Source: Bombyx mori (Eukaryota; Arthropoda; Insecta; Lepidoptera; Bombycidae). Taken from it: 64,000 bases of DNA. Below the pieces are notes generated by a model, which was given only the letters and a program-made list of their open reading frames with translations, was not told the DNA's origin and made no database searches. Of the stretch, positions 10,428 through 22,574 are shown piece after piece. Each line of letters opens with the position of its first letter. Position 1 is the first letter of the stretch. The position numbers and the translations under genes are program-made. The stretch spans positions 2,294,001 through 2,358,000 of the forward strand of contig NC_085116.1 in NCBI RefSeq assembly GCF_030269925.1. The letters are read 5' to 3'.

Positions 10428-12477
10428 CATAGTTCCTTGGCGACACCAGGCGCCCCACTTAACTACCAGACCACGTCCATTATAAACCTAACCTGTACAA
10501 TAATACATTTAGATGTTTGTGTGCTGTGCCTTTTTGTTGTGCTAAGAACAATCTAGACAGCGCTACAGACCGTGAAGGAGGCAGCGAGACGAACCTGACA
10601 AAGTTCAAGTTAACTAGTCTTTGTTTGCATCTGATATAAACGATTGATATGTTTTGAAAGGGACTCTATTCTTGATTAATATTAAAATTAAAACTACTTT
10701 TATGAATTAATTTTGCGTCTGTTATCGTATCGTCCGTGACCACGAATATTGTGTAGTATTCAAAATCCGTCATAAATAATAGAATGATAATATAAAATGG
10801 AAGATTATTATAGCCGTAGACGTATTTATAAACGATTTCTACGACTCGCGTAAATGGAAGAAAACAATACTATGTTATGATAACATTACTTTTATTTCGT
10901 GATTGAAACACTAAAGGTTATAGATATGTTGGCACACATCAGGGATGGCTGAGCGGTAGGTTCCGTCATCACTCGTATTTGATTGAACTCAGTTTAGTCA
11001 ATAAAACTTTTCAATAATAATTATTGAAACTTCAACACACACAACTTTCACAATGACAGGATAAACCGACAGTTTCGTTGCACATACCGACAGACCGACT
11101 GACTGACTGACTGACTGGCTGACTGACTGACTGACTGCCAGAGACTCACTGACTGAGACGGACGGAATGACTGTCTGACACGGAATGCCACGACTCTGTC
11201 CACGTACCGCCATTTTATACTGTGGCGTTACGGAGTCTACCCTTCATTTTGTGATATTTATCAAAACAACATTTCATCATTAAAAATAATAATCAAAACC
11301 ACCGTCTTAATATTACTAAAAGTCGTTATCCACGACAACTAAAAGTCGTTATCCACGACAGATATAAAAAAAGTTCATAACAATAACATGTATTACATAT
11401 TTGAACAAGAGTAAATAAAGATCACGAAACAGTTTTGTTTTGAGCACCAGAATCTACTAAGGGCCACTGTTTAATGTACATCCTGTGTGGGTAAATAAAC
11501 ACATTATGTGAGGTCGCCAGAGCATAATCTCTAATTGTACTGCATAAGAATCAGGCGTGAGTTTCATAAAACTTCTAAGTCTCCTTGGGTTATATATCCA
11601 TTTCAACGTAATATAGAGGGAGACTTTTCCGTTTCTTCTATTGATGATTCTTTGAATTTATCCGGTTTTTTTTAATTCTATGATACGCATTTTATTGTCA
11701 TAATGTATATTTTTATATACCCTTTAAATGTTCGTGCAGAAACATAATTACTAAATACCTTTGATAAGGACACAAACTCCGACCGAGAATATTGCTGAAT
11801 ATTGAGGTACGGTAAAAACGAAGCTATCAGTCAAAATACCAAGATCTTTGATGAAGAATTTGCCAATAATTATTTTTAAATCGTGTTCAAAGTTATCAAC
11901 ATTATTGTGATAAACGTAACTTTCATATCCAATCATCTCAAGCATTTTTTTTTTTACATGAAGAATCTACTTCGCGACTGAAAGTTGCATCGTCGCTTAT
12001 TGACATTAGCAATACCGGCAAACCCTTTGGAAACGACTACAGCCTCTCCAAGGCCACGTTCGCAGGACATACCCCAGATCCAACCAATACTGTTAATAAC
12101 AATCAACACTACGAATTCGTAATAACATAACAGAATTTAACACGTCCGATATTTCATTAGCTATAATTACGAACGTGCCGTACCGTGTAACTAACAGACC
12201 GGGTAATAAGCCGGTACATAATGTTAGATATAAATTGGGCTTTCATCACTGAGCTCAATCTAAAACATTCTCTTCATATTGGCAACGTACAATTTCGCGT
12301 TATAAATCAAACTCGTATTACATATCGGCGTAAACTTGTTTTTGTAAATTGTGAAATCGAAACTGATGATTGAAAAGAAATCTAATATCGCTTAGGTTTT
12401 TCTAGCGGTGCTGCAACGTAATAGATGAATAGATCTTTCCGTAAACAATCCTAATTGCATTGCCGAGAATATCTGAT
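10428..12477. other. Unique AT-rich stretch with one microsatellite, no gene seen
   Basis: Contains the GACT repeat near 11097. A tRNA-like A-box (tggctgagcggtagg) lies at 10949-10963 without a convincing partner B-box. Nothing else is recognised. Confidence 0.4.
11097..11137. repeat. GACT tetranucleotide microsatellite
   Basis: Ten units of gact, one of them changed to ggct. Flanking sequence also carries scattered gact units. Confidence 0.95.
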
Positions 12478-12760
12478 TTTTTTAAATAGAATTTTTATTT
12501 ATTTGTTGCGTAGCCAACAGCTACCCGAATGTCTCCAAAGGGGACCTAACAACTCAAGAGTATCTACTTCGCGAATGAATCTACTACCGGATCGCAATCG
12601 CGACCCGCTGAGAAGATCCGGCGAGAAACTCAGCGGACTGATATTTAGGTTAGATTGCACGTCGAATTCTTTGCCGTTGTTCGACGGGTACGTTTACCGG
12701 GGTCCCTAACCCTGCTCCTAGTGTTAGAGCTGAAGGCGTCTAATGCGAGGGTTAATATAG
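12478..12760 (-). mobile_element. LINE-B (BMC1-like) related 3' end, diverged subfamily
   Basis: The minus strand contains a close match to the conserved LINE-B 3' block: gagtttctcgccggatcttc, then gatccggtagtagattc. The end differs from other copies (tgttggctacgcaac before the A-rich tail). The plus strand keeps an open frame through the block (RMNLLPDRNRDPLRRSGEKLS), as the antisense strand of other LINE-B copies also does. Confidence 0.7.
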
Positions 12761-13867
12761 AAACTATGCCGCTGACGCCCGCTTCGCAAAGGCACCAACG
12801 TTACAGTATACAGTACTTAATTCTCAACTACTTTGAAAAATTCCAAAGCCAGATAACGATTCCTTCAGTCAGCCAGAGTCGTAGTAGGCCAAACGTTCAT
12901 AATACATAAATATGGCAGATTATCGGCACGTGCCACTTTCGCGTTTCAATTTCGATTTAGCCCTAAAGAAAGGCTGCCCCGTTGACCCATATTGACTTTA
13001 TTGCAAACAAATCAAGCGCGGTTTTGTGCGGCCCGGCTTCTATTTGACGTGAACGAATAATTGAGTTATAATTTGCATGAAATTATACTGTATTTTTTCT
13101 AAAGATCGGAAGTTAAATGACTGGGCGTTGCTTAGTCACGTACGTTCGACGCTTGAAACTTGAATTGAGATTTCTGATGCATTAGAATGTTATATCGATA
13201 ATGCAATCTACTAAATTGGAGTTGTTTAGATTTATGTAGATCGAACGATTTAAGGTGCAATGATATGTTTCGTGCTTGTAATTTATATTCTAGATTTATT
13301 TTTAAGGACCACGAGACGTCCACTGCTGAAGGCCCCTTATTTAGCGGCCTGTATTCCGGTAGTGTCTCGGTGAAATTTGTCAAGTATACCATATGCACGT
13401 ATGCCTTGTTGATGGGCTTCCTGCAAAGTACTTGAAGGAAGTAATTCCCTCTGAACATCCGTGCAAATCCGAAAGTGTGATTGTTTGTCCTTCTTTCTGA
13501 TGGCTGCTTGCGCAAATAGACCAGAGAGCGCGCAAACACGTAACGACTTTTGGACCGAAATAGAACTCTGTGATTGCAGACATGCAGGCCTTGCTAAGGG
13601 AGAGTCTATCCCAAGCACCGAAAGCCTTAAAAAAGGATATTATAGCACGGTGGTTGGTGTCGCAGACTTTTTTTAAATCCTAAAGGTTTTACTAGCAATC
13701 GACTGCGCAGAGCTTCGTATAAAGGCGGATGAGGTGGCATCTCTCGTCCTTTTGATGTGTGGTGGAGTTGCTGACAACCGGAAACTACTTAAATTGTCGG
13801 TAATGTTAGAAGACTGATTACTTTCCTAGGGCGGTTGGTAAAAGTGAAAATACCTAAACATCTACTT
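12761..13867. other. Unassigned, coding-like patch at 13132-13676
   Basis: Between 13132 and 13676 both strands are relatively open and GC content is higher than around it. On the minus strand 13337-13618 reads 93 codons (…RKKDKQSHFRICTDVQRELLPS…). I do not recognise it. A 'gacgtccactgctg' string at 13316 matches a motif in retrotransposon tails such as 13868-13989, so this may be a decayed element rather than a gene. The rest of the interval shows nothing. Confidence 0.3.
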
Positions 13868-13989
13868 CTTATCAGCCCACAGACGTCCACTGCTGGACAT
13901 AGGCCTCCCCCAAGCCTCGTCACAAAGACCGGTCCTGCGCTGCCTGCATCCAGGGGATCCCCGCGATCCTCAATAGATCGTCGGTCCAT
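13868..13989 (-). pseudogene. C-terminus of an RTE-like retrotransposon with an in-frame stop
   Basis: The minus strand reads WTDDLLRIAGIPWMQAAQDR, SL, TGA, RGLGEAYVQQWTSVG and a final stop. The 'WMQAAQDRSLWRxLGEAYVQQWTS' ending is widespread in insect RTE-like elements; here the expected TGG (W) is TGA. The plus-strand string 'gtccactgctggacatagg' is the diagnostic DNA motif. Confidence 0.75.
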
Positions 13990-14189
13990 CTACAGAGTTC
14001 CATTATTCAAGAGATCAGATTGACAGGCTTACTTTCGTATCCCAAAATGATTAAATCCATTTCACTCATTAGTTAAATTTGAAATGAGTCAGGCGGGTCA
14101 TGCCTATTATTCAATCATTGCAAACTGTGTAATTCTGAGTATTTTGTTTTTGTTTTGAAGGATGTAAATAATGAGTACCCGGTTAGCAA

Positions 14190-14416
14190 CACCTCTTGTG
14201 AGTCCACACGGGTAGGTGACACCACCCTGCCTATTTCTGCCGTGAAGCTGTAATGCGTTTCGGTTTGAAGGGTGGGGCAGCCGTTGTAACTATACTTGAG
14301 ACCTTAGAACTTATATCTCAAGGCGCATTTACGTCGTAGATGTCTATGGGCTCAAGTAACCACTTAACACCAAGTGGGCTGTGAGCTCGTCCACCGATCT
14401 AAGCAATAAAAAAAAA
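14190..14416 (+). mobile_element. SINE-A (Bm1-type) short form
   Basis: Plus-strand copy from the cctcttgtgagtcc block to the aagcaataaaaaa tail. The first few bases are altered (ggttagcaac in place of ggtggtagg), so the 5' boundary is blurred. Confidence 0.88.
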
Positions 14417-14794
14417 CATCGTTAATCTACTGTGAACTAATTAAAATACCTTAAACGCACTATTATGCATAATCGAATGCGATGTGTTGGTCAATATTGT
14501 AATCGCTCGGATTGTATATCCGAGACACCTGCACGAACGTCATTTCCGGCGACCGCAGAGACACTGCTTATAATATACAGATCAGCTAATTATAACTTCA
14601 CTGTTTACTTATGGTAATTATACAGCCGAGATATAATCGGAATAACATATCGATACTACTAATCGTAAAATACACAAAACGATTCGATCGTTTGCTGTTA
14701 GTTGCTGTCAATTATGCGACTTTTTTTTTAATATATAGATAATTTGCATCGAACGGATTTCTGAGTTTTGTTTAATCTCAATTAATTGTTTAAA

Positions 14795-15235
14795 AAAAAA
14801 ATAGTTTAAAAAAACTAACAAAATACGCTTTTATAGAAAATCCAACTAAAAAATAGAAAATAATATTTAATAAATTGTTAAATTAAATTGCGTTTCGGTT
14901 TGAAGGGTGGGGCAGCCGTTGTAACTATACTGAGACCTTAGAACTATATCTCAAGGCGGGTGGCGCATTTACGTTGTAGATGTCCATGGGCTCCAGTAAC
15001 CACTTAACACCAGGTGGGCTGTGAGCTCGTCCACCCATCTAAGCAATAAAAAATAAATAAAAAAATTGAATTAAAAATAGTGTAAGAAAAAATGATTTTA
15101 TTGTAAAAAAAGCGTGGTGCTTTTCAGGATATTATCAACATAACCCTTCTACTCGTATCTGTTCATAAAATATTTATAACTACTGATACCATGCATCCCA
15201 CGCTTTTTTTTTCCAATAAAATCATTTTTTCTTTT
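14795..15235. repeat. Palindromic repeat, copy 2, interrupted by a SINE
   Basis: Left arm 14795-14889, resuming at 15066-15118. A loop with gataccatgcatccc follows, then the right arm from about 15188 to 15235. Apart from the inserted SINE at 14890-15065 it aligns with the copies at 5391 and 29989. Confidence 0.75.
14890..15065 (+). mobile_element. 5'-truncated SINE-A inserted in the palindromic repeat
   Basis: Begins abruptly at cgtttcggtttgaagg and ends in an A-rich tail. The flanks aaattg (left) and aaattgaatt (right) are consistent with a short target duplication. The related palindromic copies show the uninterrupted site (aaatttgaattaaaa at 5466). Confidence 0.85.
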
Positions 15236-16240
15236 TATATCTAATTCAAATAATGTTAAGTCTAAATAAAATCCTATAAAATAGCGAAGGCCAACGTAAT
15301 TAAATATCACCAAATAAAAAGAAGATTAAAAATTTCAACATGTAACCTAAAACAGACACTAAACGCTTACAAGAAGTTTTAATTTAATGTTTAAATGCGA
15401 ATTAAAAAAAAAACCCAACTTAATTATTACAAATAGCAACACAATACACTGGATACATAATTGACAGGTGCCACAACTTGATACTCGATGAAAAAATTAT
15501 TTTATAACCTTTTGAATGAGTAAGGTTGTATATCACGTTCCTTTGCGTAATGCACCTACTCAAGTCAGGCCGGATCCCTTTACAAGTATGTGTACCCAAG
15601 ACAAGGGTAACTCGATCTCGATATGGGTATCGATAACCAGCTGCGGAAATCGATTTTTTTGTCGATTACTATGTTGAGTCATTGTTTAATTATCTCGAGG
15701 TCTGTTTAAGGCGAAAACGTGTGCAGATTAACGCAACTTCTGATGTAGACTACGCTGTAATTTTATACTACTAAATTTCTCAATTTTAAATAAACCTCCT
15801 CTATTACTATATGTTAAACAAGTTTAAGAAGTCACTTGTATTGAATTTAAAAAACAAATCTTTATTTCTATTTATTTAACGGTAGTGATTTTCATTGGTA
15901 CTTTTCAAAAGTAACTTTGGACTAAAACAGAGATTAGATTCAATATTCGGAGGATTAAGGTTCACTTTCATATAAAAGTAATGAATAACATAACGAACGT
16001 ATTTCAAAAAGGGCGGGAAGTAATAAAAAAAAAACGGCCCGTCGTCGTTGCGTTAAATGAAATTCTATCGTAATCTATAAATTGAATTATTCGCGAATTA
16101 TTTTTAAGCATCGAATTGATTTGCAGTAACTATCAATCCATTGAATTTCAACGAACCAAACGAATAAAACTACCAAAATTGAACAACGATACGACATGGA
16201 CATGTTATTGTAATATTAACCTCATACGTTGTAACGGAGA
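15236..16240. other. AT-rich stretch, no gene seen
   Basis: No repeat or gene recognised. Confidence 0.4.
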
Positions 16241-16294
16241 TCAAAGAATCGAAACGAAACACCGAACGGGGCGGCAATAACAAAAGTGCTGTAA

Positions 16295-16360
16295 TAGTGT
16301 CGATAAAAGTATTATAATCGATAAAATATCGCGAAATAACGTATCCGAGATCGATAAAAC
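16295..16360. promoter_or_regulatory. Cluster of three TCGATAAAA motifs
   Basis: tcgataaaa occurs near 16302, 16319 and 16352, within a locally GC-richer patch (16240-16480). The motif contains a GATA-type core (GATAA). This could be a regulatory cluster in the presumed osp intron. There is no independent evidence of function. Confidence 0.25.
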
Positions 16361-16499
16361 GGCAGCGGCGCTGGCGGCGTCAACGTCTTCGCTATCAAAA
16401 ACCTGTCGCAAACAAAAAGTAGATTGGCCTACATATACCAAGCACAAATAAGAGGAATCTGTACAGTCGGCCATAGCTATAACCAGTTGGAACCGTTAA

Positions 16500-18016
16500 G
16501 CACTGATATGACTGCGACTATTCGTTTCGCTGTTTTATTTCTCTTCTTCTTATTATTATTGTTGTTATTAATCATAGAATTATGCTTCTGGGACGTATTG
16601 TAATTATAAATTCTGAATTTCGAGATCGTACTACACGAGTTCCCAACGAATAAATCTGTCACAGACGAACGATGCTCCGACTTCACTAATGAACGAATGC
16701 ACCGAATTATGGACATTATATTTTATGGGTGGCCTTTTAAGGCCCGATTTCAATAACCGTTAGAGAAGAGCCCAATTAATTCACTTTCGGGAAAATTTAA
16801 ATAAAAAAAAAAACACGCTGTTGGCATTCATTTGAAATGAGCTGAAGAATTTCGATGCACTAATGTGTTCTCGCTGCATCGACTTTGATTAAATTTGATA
16901 GAGATATGGCATGTCACGGAAGAGAGGCAGTAATAAAACAAAACTGTTTAAGTGTTATGCAAGAGAGTGTTTTTGTAGGTATTGACTGCTGCCATGACAG
17001 ACAATTCCTTTTTTAATAAAATAACAAACCATATGAGGTCATCAGGCGTATAATTGTGATCTTTAAAATACATGTTTGAGGTGTATTATCAAACAAAAAG
17101 AAACTGTCGCAAACTATCCTCATAAATTTTTCGGTTAGGTCCTCAATTAATCCTCCTTCTCCCCCCTCTCCATTAATAATAACTAGCTTAAAAGGAATGA
17201 ATAATCTAATGATTTGAATATTGAATCAGTCTTACTCAGATACGAATTGCTTGCCAACGGCACTGAGTTAGTTAGCTAGCCACGTAAGTCGTCGTGGTAA
17301 CTGGTGCTTTTTAAGATTGTTACTTTCATAACACTAATTCACCAAAAATCGATTTTTCATTAAAATTCTCAGAAACATATCTTTTAAAAGGGGGTCAATT
17401 TCTAAAACCTGCATTTAATAGGTAAATCCGTTGTTTCTACTACAAGACACATGAATATTTATAAAGATTAACGAGCTCCGCATTTTCTATAACTGTCTTC
17501 TGTTAGTTAGCAGAATTGACGGCAATAAACCACATGGGCAAAATAGAAACGACTAGAAACAATATTGCACGCAGCAAACGGTTGATTGATTTGAGTCAAC
17601 GGTTGAGTTCTCTGATCTTTATTATGATTGCGATAGGCTGAAAAAATATAATGTCTAGTCTAGTGTCTTCTTTTGTTCAGATATAAAAATAAAAACACAA
17701 TTTTAAAGCATACAAATGGTTAAGTCACATTCTCATTAAGTATAAATGTTATAAAATAAATGAACAAAAAGTTAATTGTAGATACAATTGGTAGTTAACA
17801 TATAATCGTAATCTTTTAATTATGCACTAAGATAGAGTTTTATTTAGACCACACGCACACTTAAGGTTTGATTTCTTTTAGGCGTATACCGTAGTTCTAG
17901 GGTGTAAAATTGTCGAGTAGCCACTAAGTCATACTCCCTTGTTGTGTCACATGTCATTTCACGCTTCATCTGCTGTACATGTATATAGACGATTATTTTT
18001 CCTTTTTATCCCTATC
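16500..18016. other. Unique AT-rich stretch, no gene seen
   Basis: Short ORFs only, without recognisable content. Confidence 0.4.
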
Positions 18017-18090
18017 TATATGGTGGTAGCCTTAGGGCCTATTCCAGCTTTTCCCAGACGGGCAGGTGATCACACGGTTTCTAGAGACCG
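18017..18090 (-). repeat. Short retroposon tail, relative of 45965-46036
   Basis: The minus strand reads cacctgcccgtctgggaaaa then gctggaataggcc, ending in an A-rich stretch. A similar 72-bp piece with a poly-A and flanking duplication is at 45965, so this is probably the 3' end of the same retroposon family. Confidence 0.45.
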
Positions 18091-18117
18091 GTTTCACGGT
18101 TGAGAGAATTTGCTAAT

Positions 18118-18345
18118 ACTGGTGGTAGGACCTCTTGTGAGTCCGCACTGGTAGGTACCACCACCTTACCTATTTCTACCGTGAAGCAGTAATGCGTTTC
18201 GGTTTGAAAGGTGGGGCAGCCGTTGTAACTATACTTGAGACCTTAGAACTTATATCTCAAGGTGGGTGGCGCATTTACGTCGTAGATGTCTATTTGCTGC
18301 AGTAACCACTTAACACCGGGTGGCCTATGAGCTCGTCCACTTATC
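18118..18345 (+). mobile_element. SINE-A (Bm1-type) short form, tail lost
   Basis: Starts exactly at the recurrent boundary actggtggtaggacc and runs to gagctcgtccac. The final aagcaataaaa tail is missing. Confidence 0.88.
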
Positions 18346-18944
18346 CCTAGCAAGAGCAGCGCAGAATCTATCAGACGGCTCATCGTTGAGGCCACGCTGA
18401 CTTTAAGGTCGTTCGATTATTTCGCATTCCGATTCGCACCTAGTAATTTCTAATCGGTAACGTGACTCGATATAAAAATCCGTATTTATCAGATACGTTT
18501 ACAAATATTTCGAAATAACGATAACAATCTATAATCTTATTATTAATCCCATCATTCGTAAACATAAACATTCACGTCTTTCCCACAAAATCTGACAAAA
18601 ATCAAGTTTGCTTGATGGTGTCATTAACGAAAAGATTAATAGCTATATTAAGGGACTATTTTAGTTTTCTCTGTCACGTAAAAAGGCACATTTATTATTT
18701 TAATTGTAGCTATATCCTGTTTCTAGTTAAGGTTCACTTTGAATGGTCATTTTGCTTAGCTTAGCTTTGCTTGTTTATTATACTTTGATCATTTACAGAG
18801 GTCAATTTTATAATTATGATTTAACATATCTGAAGAGACCTGAAAATAATATTACACATTTGATATTTTAACAGATTCAGTATTGATTTCATGAAACATA
18901 CATCAATTTTATAGTCAAATCAAATACTTGCAGTAGTGCCCAAA

Positions 18945-19073
18945 ATGGCGGACAAATACGCATTGTCTCATAGTTATTTGCGTGTATCTAATTACTGTTT
19001 ACTCATTGTGGTTAATTTTATTTTTGTGACTGTACTTGTGAATCATCGAAAACGAAGTAAGGGTTCACAATAG
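18945..19073 (+). CDS. Candidate small ORF with one membrane segment (42 codons), unrecognised
   Basis: ATG in a favourable context (caaaATGG) opens MADKYALSHSYLRVSNYC, then a hydrophobic run LLIVVNFIFVTVLV and a basic end NHRKRSKGSQ. This would be a type of small single-pass membrane peptide. A possible splice donor (gaa|gtaagg) lies at the 3' end near 19056, so it could instead be a first exon. I do not recognise a family, and chance ORFs of this length are common. It would be nested on the strand opposite osp. Confidence 0.25.
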   Translation: MADKYALSHSYLRVSNYCLLIVVNFIFVTVLVNHRKRSKGSQ

Positions 19074-19505
19074 AGTGTATTGGTTCTTGAAGATAAGAGA
19101 AACCTCTTGAAATAAAACTTATCAATGTGGAACAAAAATATTAAAGTCATAACATTTGCTTTACTATCTCTTTTTAAGTATTTGTGATTGTTTAAATAGT
19201 AGAGTATGAAAAGAAAAGAAGTGTCTTTTATGTTTATGAAAACAAAAATAATACAAAAAATATATAAAACAATAAAAAGAAAGGGAGTCGAGATGACAAA
19301 GATAGGGGTTAAAAGCATTACTTAGCCTCTGCCAGAAATGCGATAAGAGAGAAGGTAGAGCGAAATATTCACAGAAATATCTTCTGTATTCATATATACG
19401 GGCATAAGTGTTAGTAAAGAAATTCATAAAGTTGTTTAATTCAGTGTCCCAACTGTGAGCTATCGTGAATATTCAAATGACGAGCGCAAAAACAAAACAT
19501 GCCCG

Positions 19506-19641
19506 TTTTTTTTTGTTGCTTATATGGGTGGACGAGCTCACAGCCCACCTGGTGTTAAGTGGTTACTGGAGCCCATAGACATCTAGGACGTAAATGCGCC
19601 ACACACCTTGAGATATCAGTTCTAAGGTCTCAGTATAGTTA
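19506..19641 (-). mobile_element. SINE-A 3' part, 5' truncated
   Basis: Poly-T then the gacgagctcac to ctcagtatagttac portion of the module; the remaining 5' half is absent. Confidence 0.85.
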
Positions 19642-20572
19642 CTCAGTATAGGTCTTAGTGTATGAAATGCCAAAATTTGGACTGCTGATTTTGTCGGTCA
19701 GAAGCGATTTTAAATAGAAATAGTTATGTATTATCAAACTGGTATGTGTATTGACGACAAAAAGCTTGTTGCAAAACGAGTTTCAAAATTCCAACGAAAA
19801 GTAATGTTTGCAGTCAGACGCAAGAAAACTTGCCGAGTACAAAGGAACACAATATGCAATACGTTCCTAAGCAAATAAACTTATTCACAATAGGTATTAA
19901 GAACACACGGTCCCCAAGGAACAAACATGACTCTTCATGCTGAAGAAGTCGCGAAGCTTTACCAAGTTTTGGTCCAAGAAGTACAAGAGAATAATTTAAA
20001 TTAAATCTGAAGCAAAACATTTGTTCTGTAATTGAACTAACCATAAATTTTTTTTTATCCGGGTGATACTTATCAGGGTATTAGAGAAAAGTTATAAAAT
20101 TTACATCATAAGTTCATGAAAATAAGGTTCAAGATCTCGTTACATAAAAAAAACACACACATTTACATGCATACCAAGCAAACAAAACACAACACTATTC
20201 ATATCTTTTCTCTAAACTATACGAACACAAATCTAGCAATTAACGAAGAAATTTGTTTTTTAAACATACAATTTTCGATTTCTAAATAATATAATTCATT
20301 AGTTTTATGCACAGTACATAATCTAATTTACAATTGATATCATTTTCAAATTTTTTACCCATTATAGGATTCAAATCTTATAACTTGAACCAAACAGTTG
20401 AGCGAAACAAACAAATACGATATCAAACAGAACAGTCGGGTGCAAGCGCAACCATATCTAGAAAAAACTATCCACATATTCTGCAAACCTGTGTGGTATT
20501 TTGCAAGTCTGTAACAAAACTAGTTAAACAACCAAGGGTGGTGAATATTAAAGTTAAATTATGAATATTAAA
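19642..20572. other. AT-rich stretch, no gene seen
   Basis: Short ORFs without recognisable content. Confidence 0.4.
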
Positions 20573-20745
20573 TTGGTAGGACCTCTTGTGAGTCCGCACG
20601 GGTAGGTACCACCACTCCGACTATTTCTGCCGTGAAGCATTAATGCGTTTCGGTTTGAAGGGTGGGGTAGCTGTTGTAACCATACTGAGAGCTTAGAACT
20701 TATATCTCAAGGTGGGTGGCGCATTTACGTTGTAGATCTATAGGG
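20573..20745 (+). mobile_element. SINE-A 5' part, 3' end deleted
   Basis: Runs from ggtaggacctcttgtgag to acgttgtagatcta; the last roughly 75 bp and the tail are missing. A 3'-deleted retroposon implies a later deletion. Confidence 0.85.
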
Positions 20746-21500
20746 AATTAATCATCCAAATTTAAAAAAAAAAGCGTCCGCTATAAGGATACTGTTTTTG
20801 GTTCTGCCCTTTTTCTCTGGTAAGTATTATCGCTCACAAAACATGCTATTACGGATACATGTCTACTAATAAAATACGCATCGTGTACTCAATAAACTCA
20901 TCAAATTACGTATCTATTTCGCTTTCCAGATAAAAGTAAACACGAAGCGTGACCGACATCGCTGAGAATTTCTTTGAATCTCTATATAATTATGGATTAT
21001 CGAATTATCATTTACATAGAAAACGAATATGTTTTTTTTATTTTTTTAAATTCAATCAGAGCTTGTTTTTTTTCGTTATTTAGAGAAAGAATGCGTTCGA
21101 ATGTATTATACTTTTTTATATAAAAAAACATTTATTTTCGTACGAAATCGGTACCGTAGTTATATTCATGTTTAGTACTCACTTCAGCTCAAGAAGGTAC
21201 TAATAAAAAAAACTCACAAGCCGACTTCGAAAATAACCTGACAAATAAATCCAAGTGTTGGGGAGTCAACACACACGGTGCGTCGCAATTTGCATGCGGT
21301 CTCTCTTCACACGTCCATGCAATATTACCGATCATTGGTTCAATGTTGTGGTTTGCGGCAAGTACTGCACGAAGCTGAGGTTGCGTCTTTTGCGGAATAG
21401 CTCTAAATAAGATATAAGTGAAGCCATATAAAATCAAAGTAGGCAGATTTATATAAGCAGACTATATTGAGACCTTAGAACTCAGTCGAAGTCTCTTAAC

Positions 21501-21927
21501 GAAGTCGTCTTGGCCTAAAAGATGGTCCGGTGCATTCATATGTAGCGATGCAACGATGTTCGGATCCCGCAGGCGTGACCAATTTTTCTAATGAAATACG
21601 TACTAACCTTAACGTGCACGTTGAAGGAATAACATCGTGTGATAAAAATTAAACCCGCAAAATTATAACATGCGTAATTACTGGTGGTAGGACCTCTTGT
21701 GAGTCCACACTAGTAGGTACCATCACCCTGCCTATTTCTGCCATGGAGCAGTAATGCGTTTCGGTTTGAAGGGTGGGGCAGCCGTTGTAACTATACTTGA
21801 GACCTTAGAATTTATATCTCAAGGTGGGTGGCGACATTTACGTTGTCAATGTCTATGGGCTCCAGTAACCACTTAACACCAGGTGGGCTGTGAGCTGGTC
21901 CACCCATCTAAGCAATACAAAAAAAAA
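21501..21927 (+). mobile_element. SINE-A, full-length form with tRNA-like head
   Basis: A tRNA-derived head supplies RNA polymerase III boxes: A-box-like tggcctaaaagatgg (21511-21525) and B-box gatgttcggatcccg (21555-21569). A linker follows (taatgaaatacgtact … gcgtaattactgg), then the common 3' module from about 21683 and an A-rich tail. Length is about 427 bp, close to what I recall for Bm1. A 23-bp scrap of the same module (tatattgagaccttagaact) lies just upstream at 21464. Confidence 0.85.
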
Positions 21928-21944
21928 TCCAACAAAAATATGAG

Positions 21945-22170
21945 TTTTGTTATTGCCTACAAGTGTGAATGAGCTCACAGCTCACCTGGTGTTAAGGGGT
22001 TATCGAGGCCTGTAGACATCACAACGTAAATGCCTTCACCCTTGTTACTTTGTTTCGATTTAAATTTTATAATAATTTCCCATTTCACTTATAGGGGTTT
22101 GACTTATAGAGGTTTGACTTTTATTACACAATGTTATTCCTTCATCGTGTAAGGCATTTGTGAAAAGATA
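21945..22170 (-). mobile_element. SINE-A, degenerate copy with part of the linker
   Basis: Minus strand, tail to tail with the previous copy and only 17 bp away. Module blocks (gagctcac, ctggtgttaag, acgtaaatgcc) are followed after an internal deletion by the linker segment (tttattacacaatgttattc). Confidence 0.7.
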
Positions 22171-22574
22171 GCGAACACAATGACATCTCAACCTAGTTAC
22201 CTCCTTCGAATTCAGTTCCCACTTCTTACTTATTCTTAAATCACAAAAAAATCATGAAAATAGTTACTGTTTTAAAAGGAATAATATAAAAACACCTTAG
22301 AGATATTATCACTCCTCACGCCTACCAGTAATATCTGTTCCCATACTTGTTATCCAATAATGCCAAAAGATAGAGTTTATCAGCTAATGTGTTTAACTAT
22401 AGACACTTTGATGTAACCCTAATAACCCCATATTAGTACCAACATGTGCAATGGACAATAACTTATTCACTGGAAACCAAAAGTTCCGGAGCTGATTAGC
22501 TATTACACTTTCAGTGTGGGGTATTTTCTAATATGCGACTTTTAACACGATATTGTTACGATATTTTGGCGCTG
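22171..22574. other. AT-rich stretch, no gene seen
   Basis: Nothing recognised. Confidence 0.4.

Noticed and set aside
10949..10990. tRNA-like A-box tggctgagcggtagg
   Set aside because: No acceptor stem or proper B-box; not a tRNA gene. Possibly a decayed SINE head.
11097..11137. Tandem GACT array as possible CRISPR-like or regulatory array
   Set aside because: It is a simple tetranucleotide microsatellite with no spacers, in a eukaryotic genome.
16241..16716. Two minus ORFs of 77 and 79 codons
   Set aside because: Low-complexity (NNNNNKKK) and no recognisable content; the patch is better described by its motif cluster.
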